The notes: a model not told the origin generated them from the sequence alone. A stretch of 18,612 nt of DNA from Chloroflexota bacterium (GCA_023423795.1 JAFAEX010000111.1:1-18612), one strand, 5' to 3'. Shown: positions 6,419-13,296, numbered from the stretch's first letter. Numbers and translations are program-made.

Positions 6419-6447
6419 ATCGTAGACACAACTATTGGGTTGGTCAA
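6419..6447 (-). promoter_or_regulatory. Sigma-70-type promoter, minus strand
   Basis: The minus strand reads TTGACC (complement of 6442-6447), a 17-base spacer, then TACGAT (complement of 6419-6424). Start of transcription is expected near 6412, about 55 bases before the GTG at 6357. This is the clearest promoter in the window. Confidence 0.65.
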
Positions 6448-6591
6448 TTCATGATGGAAATGCACGGGCAGCCGAACATCAAGAGGTTGATCGCGGCCCA
6501 CGGCAACGGAACTCCCCTCGCACGCATGGGACGAAGCACCGCCGACGCGACATCTCGCCGGGTTGGCCGATCCCGCGCCGGGCATCCGCAA

Positions 6592-6611
6592 GCGACGGCT
6601 GGGGCCGTTGC
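6592..6611 (-). terminator. Possible terminator of the HpaB-RidA-DUF1028 operon
   Basis: An 8-bp stem with one G-T pair (6592-6599 with 6604-6611) and a 4-base loop, 58 bases past the DUF1028 stop. There is no T-run. The rest of 6358-6669 holds only the promoter at 6419-6447. Confidence 0.35.
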
Positions 6612-6669
6612 CTCCCGTGGGGCTGCGGTCGTGCGGATGAGGGTCGGCGCCGCTGCGGCCGAACGCGGC

Positions 6670-7350
6670 CTACTCGTCCCCCGGCACGCCGTAGCTCGGG
6701 GCGGCGCCGGGGTCGAGCGCGCGGGACACGTAGGCGTCCAGTTGCGGCGCCCACACGTCCCACAATCGTTCGAGGTCGCCGATCGGGTCGTCCGACCAGT
6801 CAACCCGCAGGTCGGCGACCGGCCACGCCACCTCGCGCACCACCAGCAGCCCGACGGAGCGGACCGGCCCCATCTCGCCGCCGGCATCCAGCCCTGCCCG
6901 CATCGCCGCGACCAGCCGCGCCCCGAGGTGCGCGCGGGCCTGCGCGGCTTCGGCGAACGCTGCCGCCATCGCGTCCGGCACCCCCGGATCGGCCAGCAGG
7001 TTGCCGGCCGCCACGCAATCCGTTCCGTGCGCGACCGCGTGCGTGCCCAGCGTGCCCTCGCCGGAGAACGCCGCCGTGCTCCCCCAGCGGTCGATCGCCG
7101 TCAATTGCCGGTAGCCGATCAGCGGTTCCCCGCCGGTCACCTGCTCCATCGCCTCGGTGGCGAACTGCCCGGCCTCCATCTTGTCCAGCAGCAGCGTCCC
7201 CAGCCGCGGGTCGGTGATGTTCTGGCTGCACGCCGCGCCCACCCCCGCCCGCGCGAACGCGCACCGCGCCGCCACCGCCGGGCTCGACGACGAGACGGCC
7301 ACCCCGAACATCCGGGTCTCTGGACAACGGGCCGCAATCGAGAACGTCAT
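6670..7350 (-). CDS. DUF1028 family protein (possible Ntn-type hydrolase)
   Basis: A 226-residue protein matching the DUF1028 family over its full length: the N-terminus MTFSIAARCPETRMFGVAVSS, then GVGAACSQNITDPRLG, then HGTDCVAAGNLLADPGV. The family is widespread, and I recall it being grouped with N-terminal-nucleophile hydrolases; if that holds, Thr2 after Met removal is the candidate nucleophile. It is often found near peptidase, amidase or RidA genes, which agrees with this context, but the substrate is not known. The ATG at 7350 has GGAGG (complement of 7357-7361) 6 bases ahead. It is the third gene of a minus-strand operon, 85 bases after the RidA stop. That spacer contains a long heptamer hairpin which comes to within 8 bases of this gene's ribosome binding site and could affect its translation or message level. 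Confidence 0.85.
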   Translation of the reverse strand: MTFSIAARCPETRMFGVAVSSSSPAVAARCAFARAGVGAACSQNITDPRLGTLLLDKMEAGQFATEAMEQVTGGEPLIGYRQLTAIDRWGSTAAFSGEGTLGTHAVAHGTDCVAAGNLLADPGVPDAMAAAFAEAAQARAHLGARLVAAMRAGLDAGGEMGPVRSVGLLVVREVAWPVADLRVDWSDDPIGDLERLWDVWAPQLDAYVSRALDPGAAPSYGVPGDE

Positions 7351-7368
7351 GAACCGCCTCCGGCGAGG

Positions 7369-7456
7369 GACGAGAGACGAGAGACGTGAAACGAGCCGCG
7401 ACCGCGCCAGAGCCACCTCGCGCCTCACCAGCGTCTCACGTCTCTCGTCTCTCGTC
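7369..7456. repeat. Inverted GAGACGA heptamer repeat, hairpin B
   Basis: The left arm 7369-7389 pairs perfectly with 7436-7456 (21 bp), and the stem extends inward by 4 more positions with one mismatch (7390-7393 with 7432-7435). Further heptamers continue to about 7475. In the message, the RidA stop codon lies inside one arm and the other arm ends just before the DUF1028 ribosome binding site. It shares the string GAGAGACGAGAGACGTGA with hairpin A at 3251-3328. Confidence 0.85.
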
Positions 7457-7894
7457 TCTCGTCTCTCGTCTCGCATCCCTCGTCTCCGGGATCACCGCCG
7501 TGACCTCGACCTCGACCACCCACTCCGGGCGGGCCAGCGCGCCGACCACCACGCCGGTGGAGACCGGGTAGACGCCCTTCAGCCAGCGGCCGATCACGGG
7601 GTAGACGGCATCGCGCAGGCGGGGGTCGGTCAGGTAGACCACGATCCGGCAGATGTCGCTGAGTTCGCTGCCCGCCTCGCGCAGCAACTCGTCGATGTTG
7701 GCCATCGCCCGCTCGGTCTGCGCCGCCGCGTCGCCGATACCGACCGATTCGCGCGTTTCGAGGTCCTGCCCCACCTGGCCGCGCAGGAAGACCATGTTGC
7801 CGGCCACCACCGCCTGGCAGAGGTCGTTGTCCAGTTTCTGTTCCGGGTAGGTGTCACGGGTGTTGAACGGCCTGATTCGCCGGTGCGTCGTCAT
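7436..7894 (-). CDS. RidA (YjgF/YER057c/UK114) family enamine/imine deaminase
   Basis: A 152-residue protein of the RidA family, small trimeric enzymes that hydrolyse reactive enamine/imine intermediates to ketones and ammonia; relatives act in pyrimidine and aminoaromatic breakdown. Family features: AVVAGNMVFLRGQVGQDLET, then AAAQTERAMANIDELLREAG, and the signature ALARPEWVVEVEVTAV with the substrate-binding arginine at R122. The usual length is about 130 residues. The extra tail, residues 136-152 (IPETRDARRETRDERRET), is encoded entirely by the GAGACGA repeat, so the stop codon was probably acquired from the repeat. The ATG at 7894 overlaps the TGA of the upstream monooxygenase as ATGA, and GGGAGGAG lies 7 bases ahead, indicating translational coupling. 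The context suggests it processes the monooxygenase product. Confidence 0.9.
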   Translation of the reverse strand: MTTHRRIRPFNTRDTYPEQKLDNDLCQAVVAGNMVFLRGQVGQDLETRESVGIGDAAAQTERAMANIDELLREAGSELSDICRIVVYLTDPRLRDAVYPVIGRWLKGVYPVSTGVVVGALARPEWVVEVEVTAVIPETRDARRETRDERRET

Positions 7895-9462
7895 GCGCCC
7901 GCTCCTCCCGCGCCTGGCCCGGCCGGAGCCGCCGCCAGTTTTTCTCCCGCCGCCGCGCCGGTGGTGGCCTGGCCGCCGCCGTTCGTGCCCGCCGTCTTCG
8001 TCCGCTGCTTCGCCGATAGCACCCGTTCGGAGATCCCGGCCGACTGCCGCGCCAGTTCCGCCGACGCGTCGAAATCGAAGTTCCGGTACACCGCCAGCAG
8101 GTGCGCGAACGGCGGCGACTGGGCGAAGAGTTGGAACGTCAGCCGGTGCCCGGCGTAGTCCGAATTGAGCAGGTCGCGGGCGAACGCCAGCAACTTGCGC
8201 CGGTCGTCGGCCGCCCAGTGCTCATTGATCGTGTAGTACTTCTCCAGCCACGGCGCGAGGTCCGGGCTGGCGAAACTCGCCGCGCTCGGCGTCACGCAGA
8301 CCTGCCCTCCCGTCAGGTCGCGCGCCACGTGCATCATCTGCGCCAGTTGCGAGCAGGCCAGCACCCGCCCGGTGTAGAGCAGGCTCTGGTTCGGCATCAG
8401 CAGCCCGCCGGGGCTCTCCTCGGCCTCGGCGATCGCGGCGGTCAGGTGGGCGTTGATGCCCTCCCGCCAGACCGCCAGTTGCGCCAGTTTTTCCTGCACC
8501 GCCTGCTGCTTTTCCAGCCCGGTCTGCCGCGCGTTCAGCATCGCCGCGCCGATCAGCAAATCGGCGTAGCGCAGGATGCGCTGCACGAAGGCGAACGCCG
8601 AATAGCGGTGCAACGTCGCCCGGATAAAGGCGGCGGCCCGCGTGTGCCGGTAGAAGAGCACGTCCTCCCACGGGATGAACACGTCGTCGAAGACGATCAG
8701 CGTGTCGATCTCGTCGAACCGGTTGGAGAGCGGGTAGTCCTCGATGCTGCCCCGCCCGGCGAACCCGGAGCGGCAGATGTGCTTCATCCCCGGCGCGCCC
8801 ATGTGGGCGATGAACCCGACCGCGTAGTCGCTGAGGACCGAATCGCCCCAGTTGGCGATCGTCGGCTTGACGAACGCCTGGTTGGCGTACGCCGCCGCCG
8901 TTTCGAACTTGGCCCCGCGCACGACGATGCCGCCGTCCGCCTCGCGCACGACGTGCAGCAGCATGTCCGGGTCCTGCTCCTGCGGGCGCTTGGAGCGGTC
9001 CCCCTTCGGGTCGGTGTTGGCCGAAACGTGGAACGGGTCGTCGTGCGCCGCGCGATCGACGTGGCGGCGGATGTTCTCCGAAAAGCGCGGATCGATCTCG
9101 TTGAGCACGTCCTGCCCGTCGTAGAGCGACCACATCTCGCCGACCGTCTCGTCGCCGACGCGGGTGACGACGCCGCCGACGTCGTCCAGCACGGCATCGA
9201 CCGCGCGCCGCTTGTCTTTCCAATCCTGCTGCGTGCGCGGCAGCCGCGGCCCGACGGCGAAGCGCTCGCCGGTATCCGGGTCGGCGTACGTCATCACGTC
9301 CCGCGTGGCCGGGTCGTGGGCCATGTCGTAGATGCGGGCGCGGACGTCCACCAGAGGCTTGAAGGCGGGATGGGTCGGCACGTCCGCGACGCGCTCGCCG
9401 TCGATCCAGACCTCGCGGCCGTCGCGGATGGAATCGCGGTACTCGTCCCCGGTCCTGATCAT
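7891..9462 (-). CDS. HpaB-type FADH2-dependent aromatic monooxygenase
   Basis: A 523-residue protein of the 4-hydroxyphenylacetate 3-hydroxylase oxygenase family (acyl-CoA dehydrogenase fold), which hydroxylates phenols or related rings with O2 and reduced flavin from a separate reductase. Diagnostic stretches are the N-terminal GDEYRDSIRDGREVWIDGE, HPAFKPLVDVRARIYD, then NTDPKGDRSKRPQEQDPD (149-166), READGGIVVRGAKFETAA (173-190) and FDDVFIPWEDVLFYRH (258-273). Residues about 488-523 are a Gly/Ala/Thr-rich tail not expected in the family, probably disordered. The ATG at 9462 has GAGGGA 6 bases ahead. It is the first gene of the operon, followed by RidA (4-base overlap) and DUF1028. No flavin reductase (HpaC) is in the window. 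The substrate is unresolved; the RidA neighbour hints at a nitrogen-containing ring or an enamine product. Confidence 0.88.
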   Translation of the reverse strand: MIRTGDEYRDSIRDGREVWIDGERVADVPTHPAFKPLVDVRARIYDMAHDPATRDVMTYADPDTGERFAVGPRLPRTQQDWKDKRRAVDAVLDDVGGVVTRVGDETVGEMWSLYDGQDVLNEIDPRFSENIRRHVDRAAHDDPFHVSANTDPKGDRSKRPQEQDPDMLLHVVREADGGIVVRGAKFETAAAYANQAFVKPTIANWGDSVLSDYAVGFIAHMGAPGMKHICRSGFAGRGSIEDYPLSNRFDEIDTLIVFDDVFIPWEDVLFYRHTRAAAFIRATLHRYSAFAFVQRILRYADLLIGAAMLNARQTGLEKQQAVQEKLAQLAVWREGINAHLTAAIAEAEESPGGLLMPNQSLLYTGRVLACSQLAQMMHVARDLTGGQVCVTPSAASFASPDLAPWLEKYYTINEHWAADDRRKLLAFARDLLNSDYAGHRLTFQLFAQSPPFAHLLAVYRNFDFDASAELARQSAGISERVLSAKQRTKTAGTNGGGQATTGAAAGEKLAAAPAGPGAGGAGA

Positions 9463-9718
9463 GCGGAGTCCCTCGCGGTCGGGAGGCCGAAGCCGGGCGG
9501 ACGCGGCATCACCGCCGGTCGCTCCGGACCGGTCCTGCGTACCCCTCGTTCACCCTCCCCAGCGCGACACCCGCACCTGACCGGAGGCGGTGGGCGCGCA
9601 TCTTCGCAGCCCGCCGCCGCGTCGCGCAACACGGCGCAACGAAGCGGACATGCCGGCGGTTTCCTCATCGGCCCGCCGGACGCGCCCGCCCGGGGTCGAT
9701 GGCCGCTGCCCAGTTGGT

Positions 9719-9828
9719 CCGGGCACCGGCGGCGCGGGCGCGGTGATGGCGGTTGCGAACATACCCCGGCCACCGAGACGCCCGGGGTTGAAACCCCGGG
9801 CTACGAAAACGAAGTCCCTCCGGGACTG
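9719..9828 (-). repeat. Dispersed composite repeat, copy 2
   Basis: The R part is 9781-9828, read on the minus strand as CAGTCCCGGAGGGAC, a linker CTTCGTTTTCGTAG, then CCCGGGGTTTCAACCCCGGG. The S part (9719-9756) reads GCAACCGCCATCACCGCGCC on the minus strand, 24 bases beyond R. R holds two short hairpins. Copy 3 lies 32 bases away in the opposite direction, making an inverted pair. Confidence 0.75.
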
Positions 9829-9860
9829 AACATGGGCGCCGTTGCCCCGTCCGTCGGTTC

Positions 9861-9954
9861 CAACCCCGGAGGGGTTTCGTTCCCGTAGCCCGGGGTTTCA
9901 ACCCCGGGCGGGCGCCGCATCATTTTCGTTACCGCCATCATCGCGTCCGCCCGG
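9861..9954 (+). repeat. Dispersed composite repeat, copy 3
   Basis: The R part 9861-9908 reads CAACCCCGGAGGGGTT, then TCGTTCCCGTAG, then CCCGGGGTTTCAACCCCGGG. The S part (9928-9954) reads GTTACCGCCATCATCGCGTC. R is near-identical to copy 2 over 48 bases, in inverse orientation. S-like units recur at about 9977 and 10027, a 49-50 base period. Confidence 0.75.
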
Positions 9955-10110
9955 AGCCGGTGTCCGGATCACAAAGGCGACCGCCGCCAACCCCGGGCAG
10001 GCGTCGCCGGCGGTGGGATCAAATTGGCAAACGCCATCACCGCGCCCGCTCTGCCGATGCCCGGGTCAATGCATCATCCGCCCAGGTGGCCGCGGCTGCG
10101 GGTCGGCGTC

Positions 10111-11478
10111 CTACCCCTCGGCAATCCGCGCCCCGAGGCTCTGCAACTTGGGCACGAACCGCTCGTAGCCGCGGGCGAGGTGGTGGGTGTCGGTCACGGT
10201 CGTTTCGCCGTCGGCGACGAGGCCGGCGATCACCACCCCGGCCCCGGCCCGGATGTCGAGGCAGCGCACCGTCCCGCCACGAAGCGGCGTCGGGCCGCGG
10301 AATTCTGCGCGGTTGCCATAGCGGATCGCGCCGGGGATCGGCTGGCCGTCCGCGTCGATCGCCACCGAGCGCTCGACCGTCACGTCGGCCCCGAGGGCGC
10401 GGAGTTGGTCCGTGTAGCGCAGCCGGTCCTCGAAGACGCGCTCGACCAGCGTCGAGGTCCCGTTCGCCTGCGTCATCAGCACCGCGAAGGCCGCCTGCAG
10501 GTCGGTCGGGAAGCCGGGGAACGGCAGCGTTTGGATTTCCAGCGCCCGCAACTCGCCGCCGCCGCGGACCATCATCCGGTCCTCGTCCACCCAGACATCC
10601 GCGCCCGCTTCGCGCAGCTTGGAGGTCAGCGGCAGCATGTCGCCCGCCCGCACGTTGCGCAGCGTCACCTCGCCGCCGGTGACGACGCCGGCGATGGCGA
10701 AGGTGCCCGCCTCCAGCCGGTCCGGCAGGATCGTCTCGGAGACGCCGTGCAGCCGATCGACGCCCTCGACGGTGACGATCGGCGAACCGAGCCCGGTGAT
10801 GCGCGCACCCATCCGGTTGAGCATGTTGCCGACGAAGACGATCTCCGGTTCGCAGGAGGCGTTGACGATGCGCGTCTTGCCCGAGGCCAGCGTGGCGGCC
10901 ATCAGCAGGTTCTCGGTGCCGGTGTGGGACGGGTAATCCATGTAGATGCGCGCGCCGCGCAACCCGTCGGCGCGCGCCGCCACCGATCGGCCGTCCTCGT
11001 CGAAGGTGACGTCCGCGCCCATCTGGCGGAACCCGCGCACGTCCACGTCCACCGGCCGCGCCCCGAGTTGGCAGCCGCCGGGGGTGCTGGCGCTCATCTC
11101 CCCGAGCCGCGCCAGCAATGGGCCGGCGACGAGGAAACTGGCCCGCATCGCGCGGACGATGTCGGCCGGGGCGTCGCTGCGGGTGATCTCGGCGGCCCGC
11201 ACCGTCACCCGCTTGCGGGCGGCGTCGAAGTCCACCTCGGCCCCGAGCGATTCCAGCAGCCGGCACATCGTGCGGATGTCGGCGAGGTCCGGTACGTTGT
11301 TGAGGACCGTTTCGTCCGTCGTCAGCAGCGTCGCCGCGAGGGCCGGCAAGGCCGCGTTCTTCGCGCCGCCGATGGTCACGTTGCCGCGCAGCGGCACGCC
11401 GCCGGCGATGCGGATGACGCGCTCGGCGGGCGCGGCGTCGGTCGCGGACGCGGTCGGGGATGTCAGGGTGGTCGCCAC
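10111..11478 (-). CDS. murA: UDP-N-acetylglucosamine 1-carboxyvinyltransferase MurA
   Basis: A 455-residue enzyme for the first committed step of peptidoglycan synthesis: transfer of enolpyruvate from phosphoenolpyruvate to UDP-GlcNAc in the cytoplasm. Two inside-out alpha/beta domains are evident. K40-N41 in IGGAKNAALPAL match the PEP/substrate-binding Lys-Asn pair, C136 in STPGGCQLGARPVD is the loop cysteine targeted by fosfomycin, and D326 in FPTDLQAA is the catalytic aspartate. RGYERF near the C-terminus is also typical. The GTG at 11478 is chosen because GAGGAG is 6 bases ahead; upstream in-frame ATG codons (11523, 11694) lack this and would run into the divergent gene. The N-terminal extension of about 20 residues (TSPTASATDAAP) is low complexity. 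It is divergent from the DUF4239 gene and seems monocistronic. Confidence 0.95.
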   Translation of the reverse strand: MATTLTSPTASATDAAPAERVIRIAGGVPLRGNVTIGGAKNAALPALAATLLTTDETVLNNVPDLADIRTMCRLLESLGAEVDFDAARKRVTVRAAEITRSDAPADIVRAMRASFLVAGPLLARLGEMSASTPGGCQLGARPVDVDVRGFRQMGADVTFDEDGRSVAARADGLRGARIYMDYPSHTGTENLLMAATLASGKTRIVNASCEPEIVFVGNMLNRMGARITGLGSPIVTVEGVDRLHGVSETILPDRLEAGTFAIAGVVTGGEVTLRNVRAGDMLPLTSKLREAGADVWVDEDRMMVRGGGELRALEIQTLPFPGFPTDLQAAFAVLMTQANGTSTLVERVFEDRLRYTDQLRALGADVTVERSVAIDADGQPIPGAIRYGNRAEFRGPTPLRGGTVRCLDIRAGAGVVIAGLVADGETTVTDTHHLARGYERFVPKLQSLGARIAEG

Positions 11479-11542
11479 GCGATGCTCCTCGGGCGGTTGG
11501 GGCACGAGCCGGCTGCGGATCATCAGCGAAGCAGGATACCCC

Positions 11543-11578
11543 GCCGGGGCGCGGGGGTGCGAAAATGCGCGCCCCGGC
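11543..11578. other. GC-rich hairpin in the divergent murA / DUF4239 spacer
   Basis: GCCGGGGCGC at 11543-11552 pairs perfectly with 11569-11578 around a 16-base loop. It sits in the 139-base region that must hold both divergent promoters and could be an operator or a leader structure. TATCCT on the minus strand just downstream is a weak -10 candidate for murA. Confidence 0.4.
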
Positions 11579-11617
11579 ACGACGCGTCCGCGACCGACGC
11601 GGCAGCGAGGATGGTCC

Positions 11618-12415
11618 GTGTTCGACACGAACGGCATGCTGTTCATCACCGGCCTGCTCGCCGTCGTCGCCGCGGCGGCCGGGGCGCTGATCACCCGCCG
11701 CTACGTGCCGACCGCCGTGCTGGAAGCCCACTTGCCGGCCGCCGGCGCCGTCTACGCCACGCTGGGCGTGCTCTACGCCGTCATCCTCGGGCAGATCGTG
11801 GTGGCGGCGTGGGACCGCTACGCCGACGCCGAATCGGCGGTCATCTCCGAGGTCGGGGCGCTCTTCAGCCTGATCCGGCTCGCCGACGCGCTGCCGCCGG
11901 AGGAAGGCGAACCGCTCCGGCAAGCGGCGTTCGCCTACGGCCGAACGGTGGTGGACGTGGAATGGCCGGCGATGGCGCGCCGTGACGCGCCGTCTCCCGA
12001 AGCGGCCAGCGCCTTATCCGCCATGTACCGGGCCTACGGCGTGGTCGCCGCCGGGCCGGACGGCGCGAACCCGGTCGTCGCCGCCTCGCTATCGGAACTC
12101 GACGCGCTCGACGACGCCCGCGGCGCGCGCCTGCTCGCCAGCATTTCCGGCATCCCGCCGCTCATGTGGGGGGTGCTCATCCTCGGCGGCATGGTCACGG
12201 TGGCGTTCACCTACATGTTCGCCGTCGCCAGCCGCACCGCGCACCTGCTGATGGTCGTCGCCGTCGCCGGCACGCTGGTGATGCTGCTGGCGCTGGTGGC
12301 GGGGCTGAACGAGCCGTTTCGCGAACCGATGGCGATCACCCCGGAAGGATTCGCCGCGATCCTCGACCACGCCGCGGCAACGCTCGGCGACGCGGGCGCG
12401 ACGCCGACGCCGTAG
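11618..12415 (+). CDS. DUF4239 (bestrophin-like) membrane protein
   Basis: A 265-residue membrane protein with the two-plus-two topology of the DUF4239 family. Hydrophobic segments lie at about 7-27, 46-66, 180-203 and 210-230, separated by a hydrophilic region. The family-typical stretch GVLYAVILGQIVVAAWDRYADAE is followed by a Glu-containing helix (AVISEVGALFSLIRLA). The family is called bestrophin-like on distant similarity; ion conduction has not been shown for it to my knowledge. The GTG at 11618 has GCGAGG 7 bases ahead; an ATG six codons later is an alternative and would start directly at the first membrane segment. It is divergently transcribed from murA with no operon partner downstream. 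Confidence 0.8.
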   Translation: MFDTNGMLFITGLLAVVAAAAGALITRRYVPTAVLEAHLPAAGAVYATLGVLYAVILGQIVVAAWDRYADAESAVISEVGALFSLIRLADALPPEEGEPLRQAAFAYGRTVVDVEWPAMARRDAPSPEAASALSAMYRAYGVVAAGPDGANPVVAASLSELDALDDARGARLLASISGIPPLMWGVLILGGMVTVAFTYMFAVASRTAHLLMVVAVAGTLVMLLALVAGLNEPFREPMAITPEGFAAILDHAAATLGDAGATPTP

Positions 12416-12587
12416 GCGCGGTGCGCTTGGTGGGGAACGGCGACTGCGCCTTCGACGCCTGAAAGCGCGCCCTCATCCCCGGGCGACGGGAACGGACCCC
12501 TCCCCGGGTCGGGGCGGATTCCGGGCGGTTGCCTCCGCTGCCGCCGCCTGCCACCGCCCGGCGGGGCTGCGCGACGGTTTCTTACAG

Positions 12588-12857
12588 CGGCATTTATTCG
12601 GTATTTGTTCGGCGTTTATTCGGCGTTTATTCGGTCGGGGTGACCCTTGTACGTACGCGCAATCCTGGCCAAATAGGGGTTTCTTCGCGGATCCTCCCAG
12701 CCTCAACGCCCGGAACCCGCTCCCGGTTGCAACCGGCCCGTTCCGCCCGGGCGGGTGTCCGGGGGTCGCCGAAGAAACCCGGTTTCCGCATGGACATGCG
12801 AAAACCGCCGCCGAATAAACGGCGAATCAATACCGAATAAATACCGAACAAACTGGT
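12588..12857. repeat. 270-bp palindromic element with 11-bp phased repeats at each end
   Basis: The left end 12588-12631 is four consecutive 11-base units: CGGCATTTATT, CGGTATTTGTT, CGGCGTTTATT, CGGCGTTTATT. The right end 12814-12857 is four 11-base units of the same kind on the other strand (AATAAACGGCG, AATCAATACCG, AATAAATACCG, AACAAACTGGT). The centre of symmetry is near 12722. Inside, GGGTTTCTTCG (12677-12687) pairs with CGAAGAAACCC (12770-12780) about nearly the same centre, with palindromes CCGGTTGCAACCGG and CCGCCCGGGCGG at the middle. T-rich tracts once per helical turn stand out sharply in this GC-rich DNA and would bend it. Confidence 0.8.
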
Positions 12858-12955
12858 GGGGTTGCGCCGCCGGCCGCTTCCCCGGCGACGGCGGTTCCGA
12901 ACCGATCGGCCGGATTTCGCACGAGACCGGCGGACGGAGCCGCCATCCCCGACCC

Positions 12956-13042
12956 CAGTCCCGGCGGGACGTCGTCCGCGCAGCCCGGGACGATGGCCGG
13001 GGTATCTGGAAAACCACCATCATCCCCGGGCGGGCGGCGGTT
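12956..13042 (+). repeat. Dispersed composite repeat, copy 4
   Basis: The R part starts at 12956 with CAGTCCCGGCGGGAC, then GTCGTCCGCGCAGCCCGGGA. The S part (about 13009-13042) reads GAAAACCACCATCATCCCCG. The remainder of 12416-13296 not covered by this, the phased-repeat element or the terminator at 13208 shows no gene; 12466-12490 may be a further S-like fragment. Confidence 0.65.
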
Positions 13043-13207
13043 GCCGCTGGACGCAAGCACCCTCCGTCACGCGCTCCTCGGCATCATCGCCCGGTTGACC
13101 CTTTCGAGATCCTGCCACGTTCGGCGACGATACCAGCCACGTGCATCCAGCCCAGCGGTAGCGGACACCCCGTTGCGCGCCGGGCCGATGCCGAACAATC
13201 GGGAACG

Positions 13208-13231
13208 CGGCGGCACCCATGCCGCCGTTTT
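13208..13231 (+). terminator. Intrinsic terminator upstream of the esterase gene
   Basis: CGGCGGCA (13208-13215), loop CCCA, TGCCGCCG (13220-13227), then TTTT (13228-13231). This is the only hairpin plus U-run of canonical form found in the window. It lies 65 bases before the esterase start with no gene just upstream, so it could be a leader attenuator or a block against read-through from the repeat region. Confidence 0.6.
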
Positions 13232-13296
13232 CCACGGACCGCGCGACCGGGCGCCGGCGCGGCCCATGACGACGCCAGCGCGCCCCGGAGGCTTCG

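Larger units (their letters stand above)
9463..10110. other. Gene-free repeat cluster between murA and the monooxygenase operon
   Basis: No gene is seen on either strand. The stretch is largely built of the dispersed repeat: copy 2 (minus), copy 3 (plus), an S-like unit at 9684-9709 and two further S-like units near 9977 and 10027, giving units about 50 bases apart. It separates the 3' end of murA from the 5' end of the operon; I could not recognise the operon promoter here. Confidence 0.6.

Noticed and set aside
9928..10049. Three units about 50 bases apart, at first sight a CRISPR array.
   Set aside because: The units are diverged from each other, match solitary copies elsewhere in both orientations, and there are no cas genes.
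12627..12851. Small open frames over the 11-bp repeats (text like MFGIYSVLIRRLFG), possibly a short membrane peptide.
   Set aside because: The text is just the 11-bp repeat translated (33 bases give 11 residues) and similar strings arise on both strands; no ribosome binding site is seen.
13095..13134. TTGACC with a GATACC downstream as a promoter for the esterase gene.
   Set aside because: The spacing is 28 bases, too long for a sigma-70 promoter.
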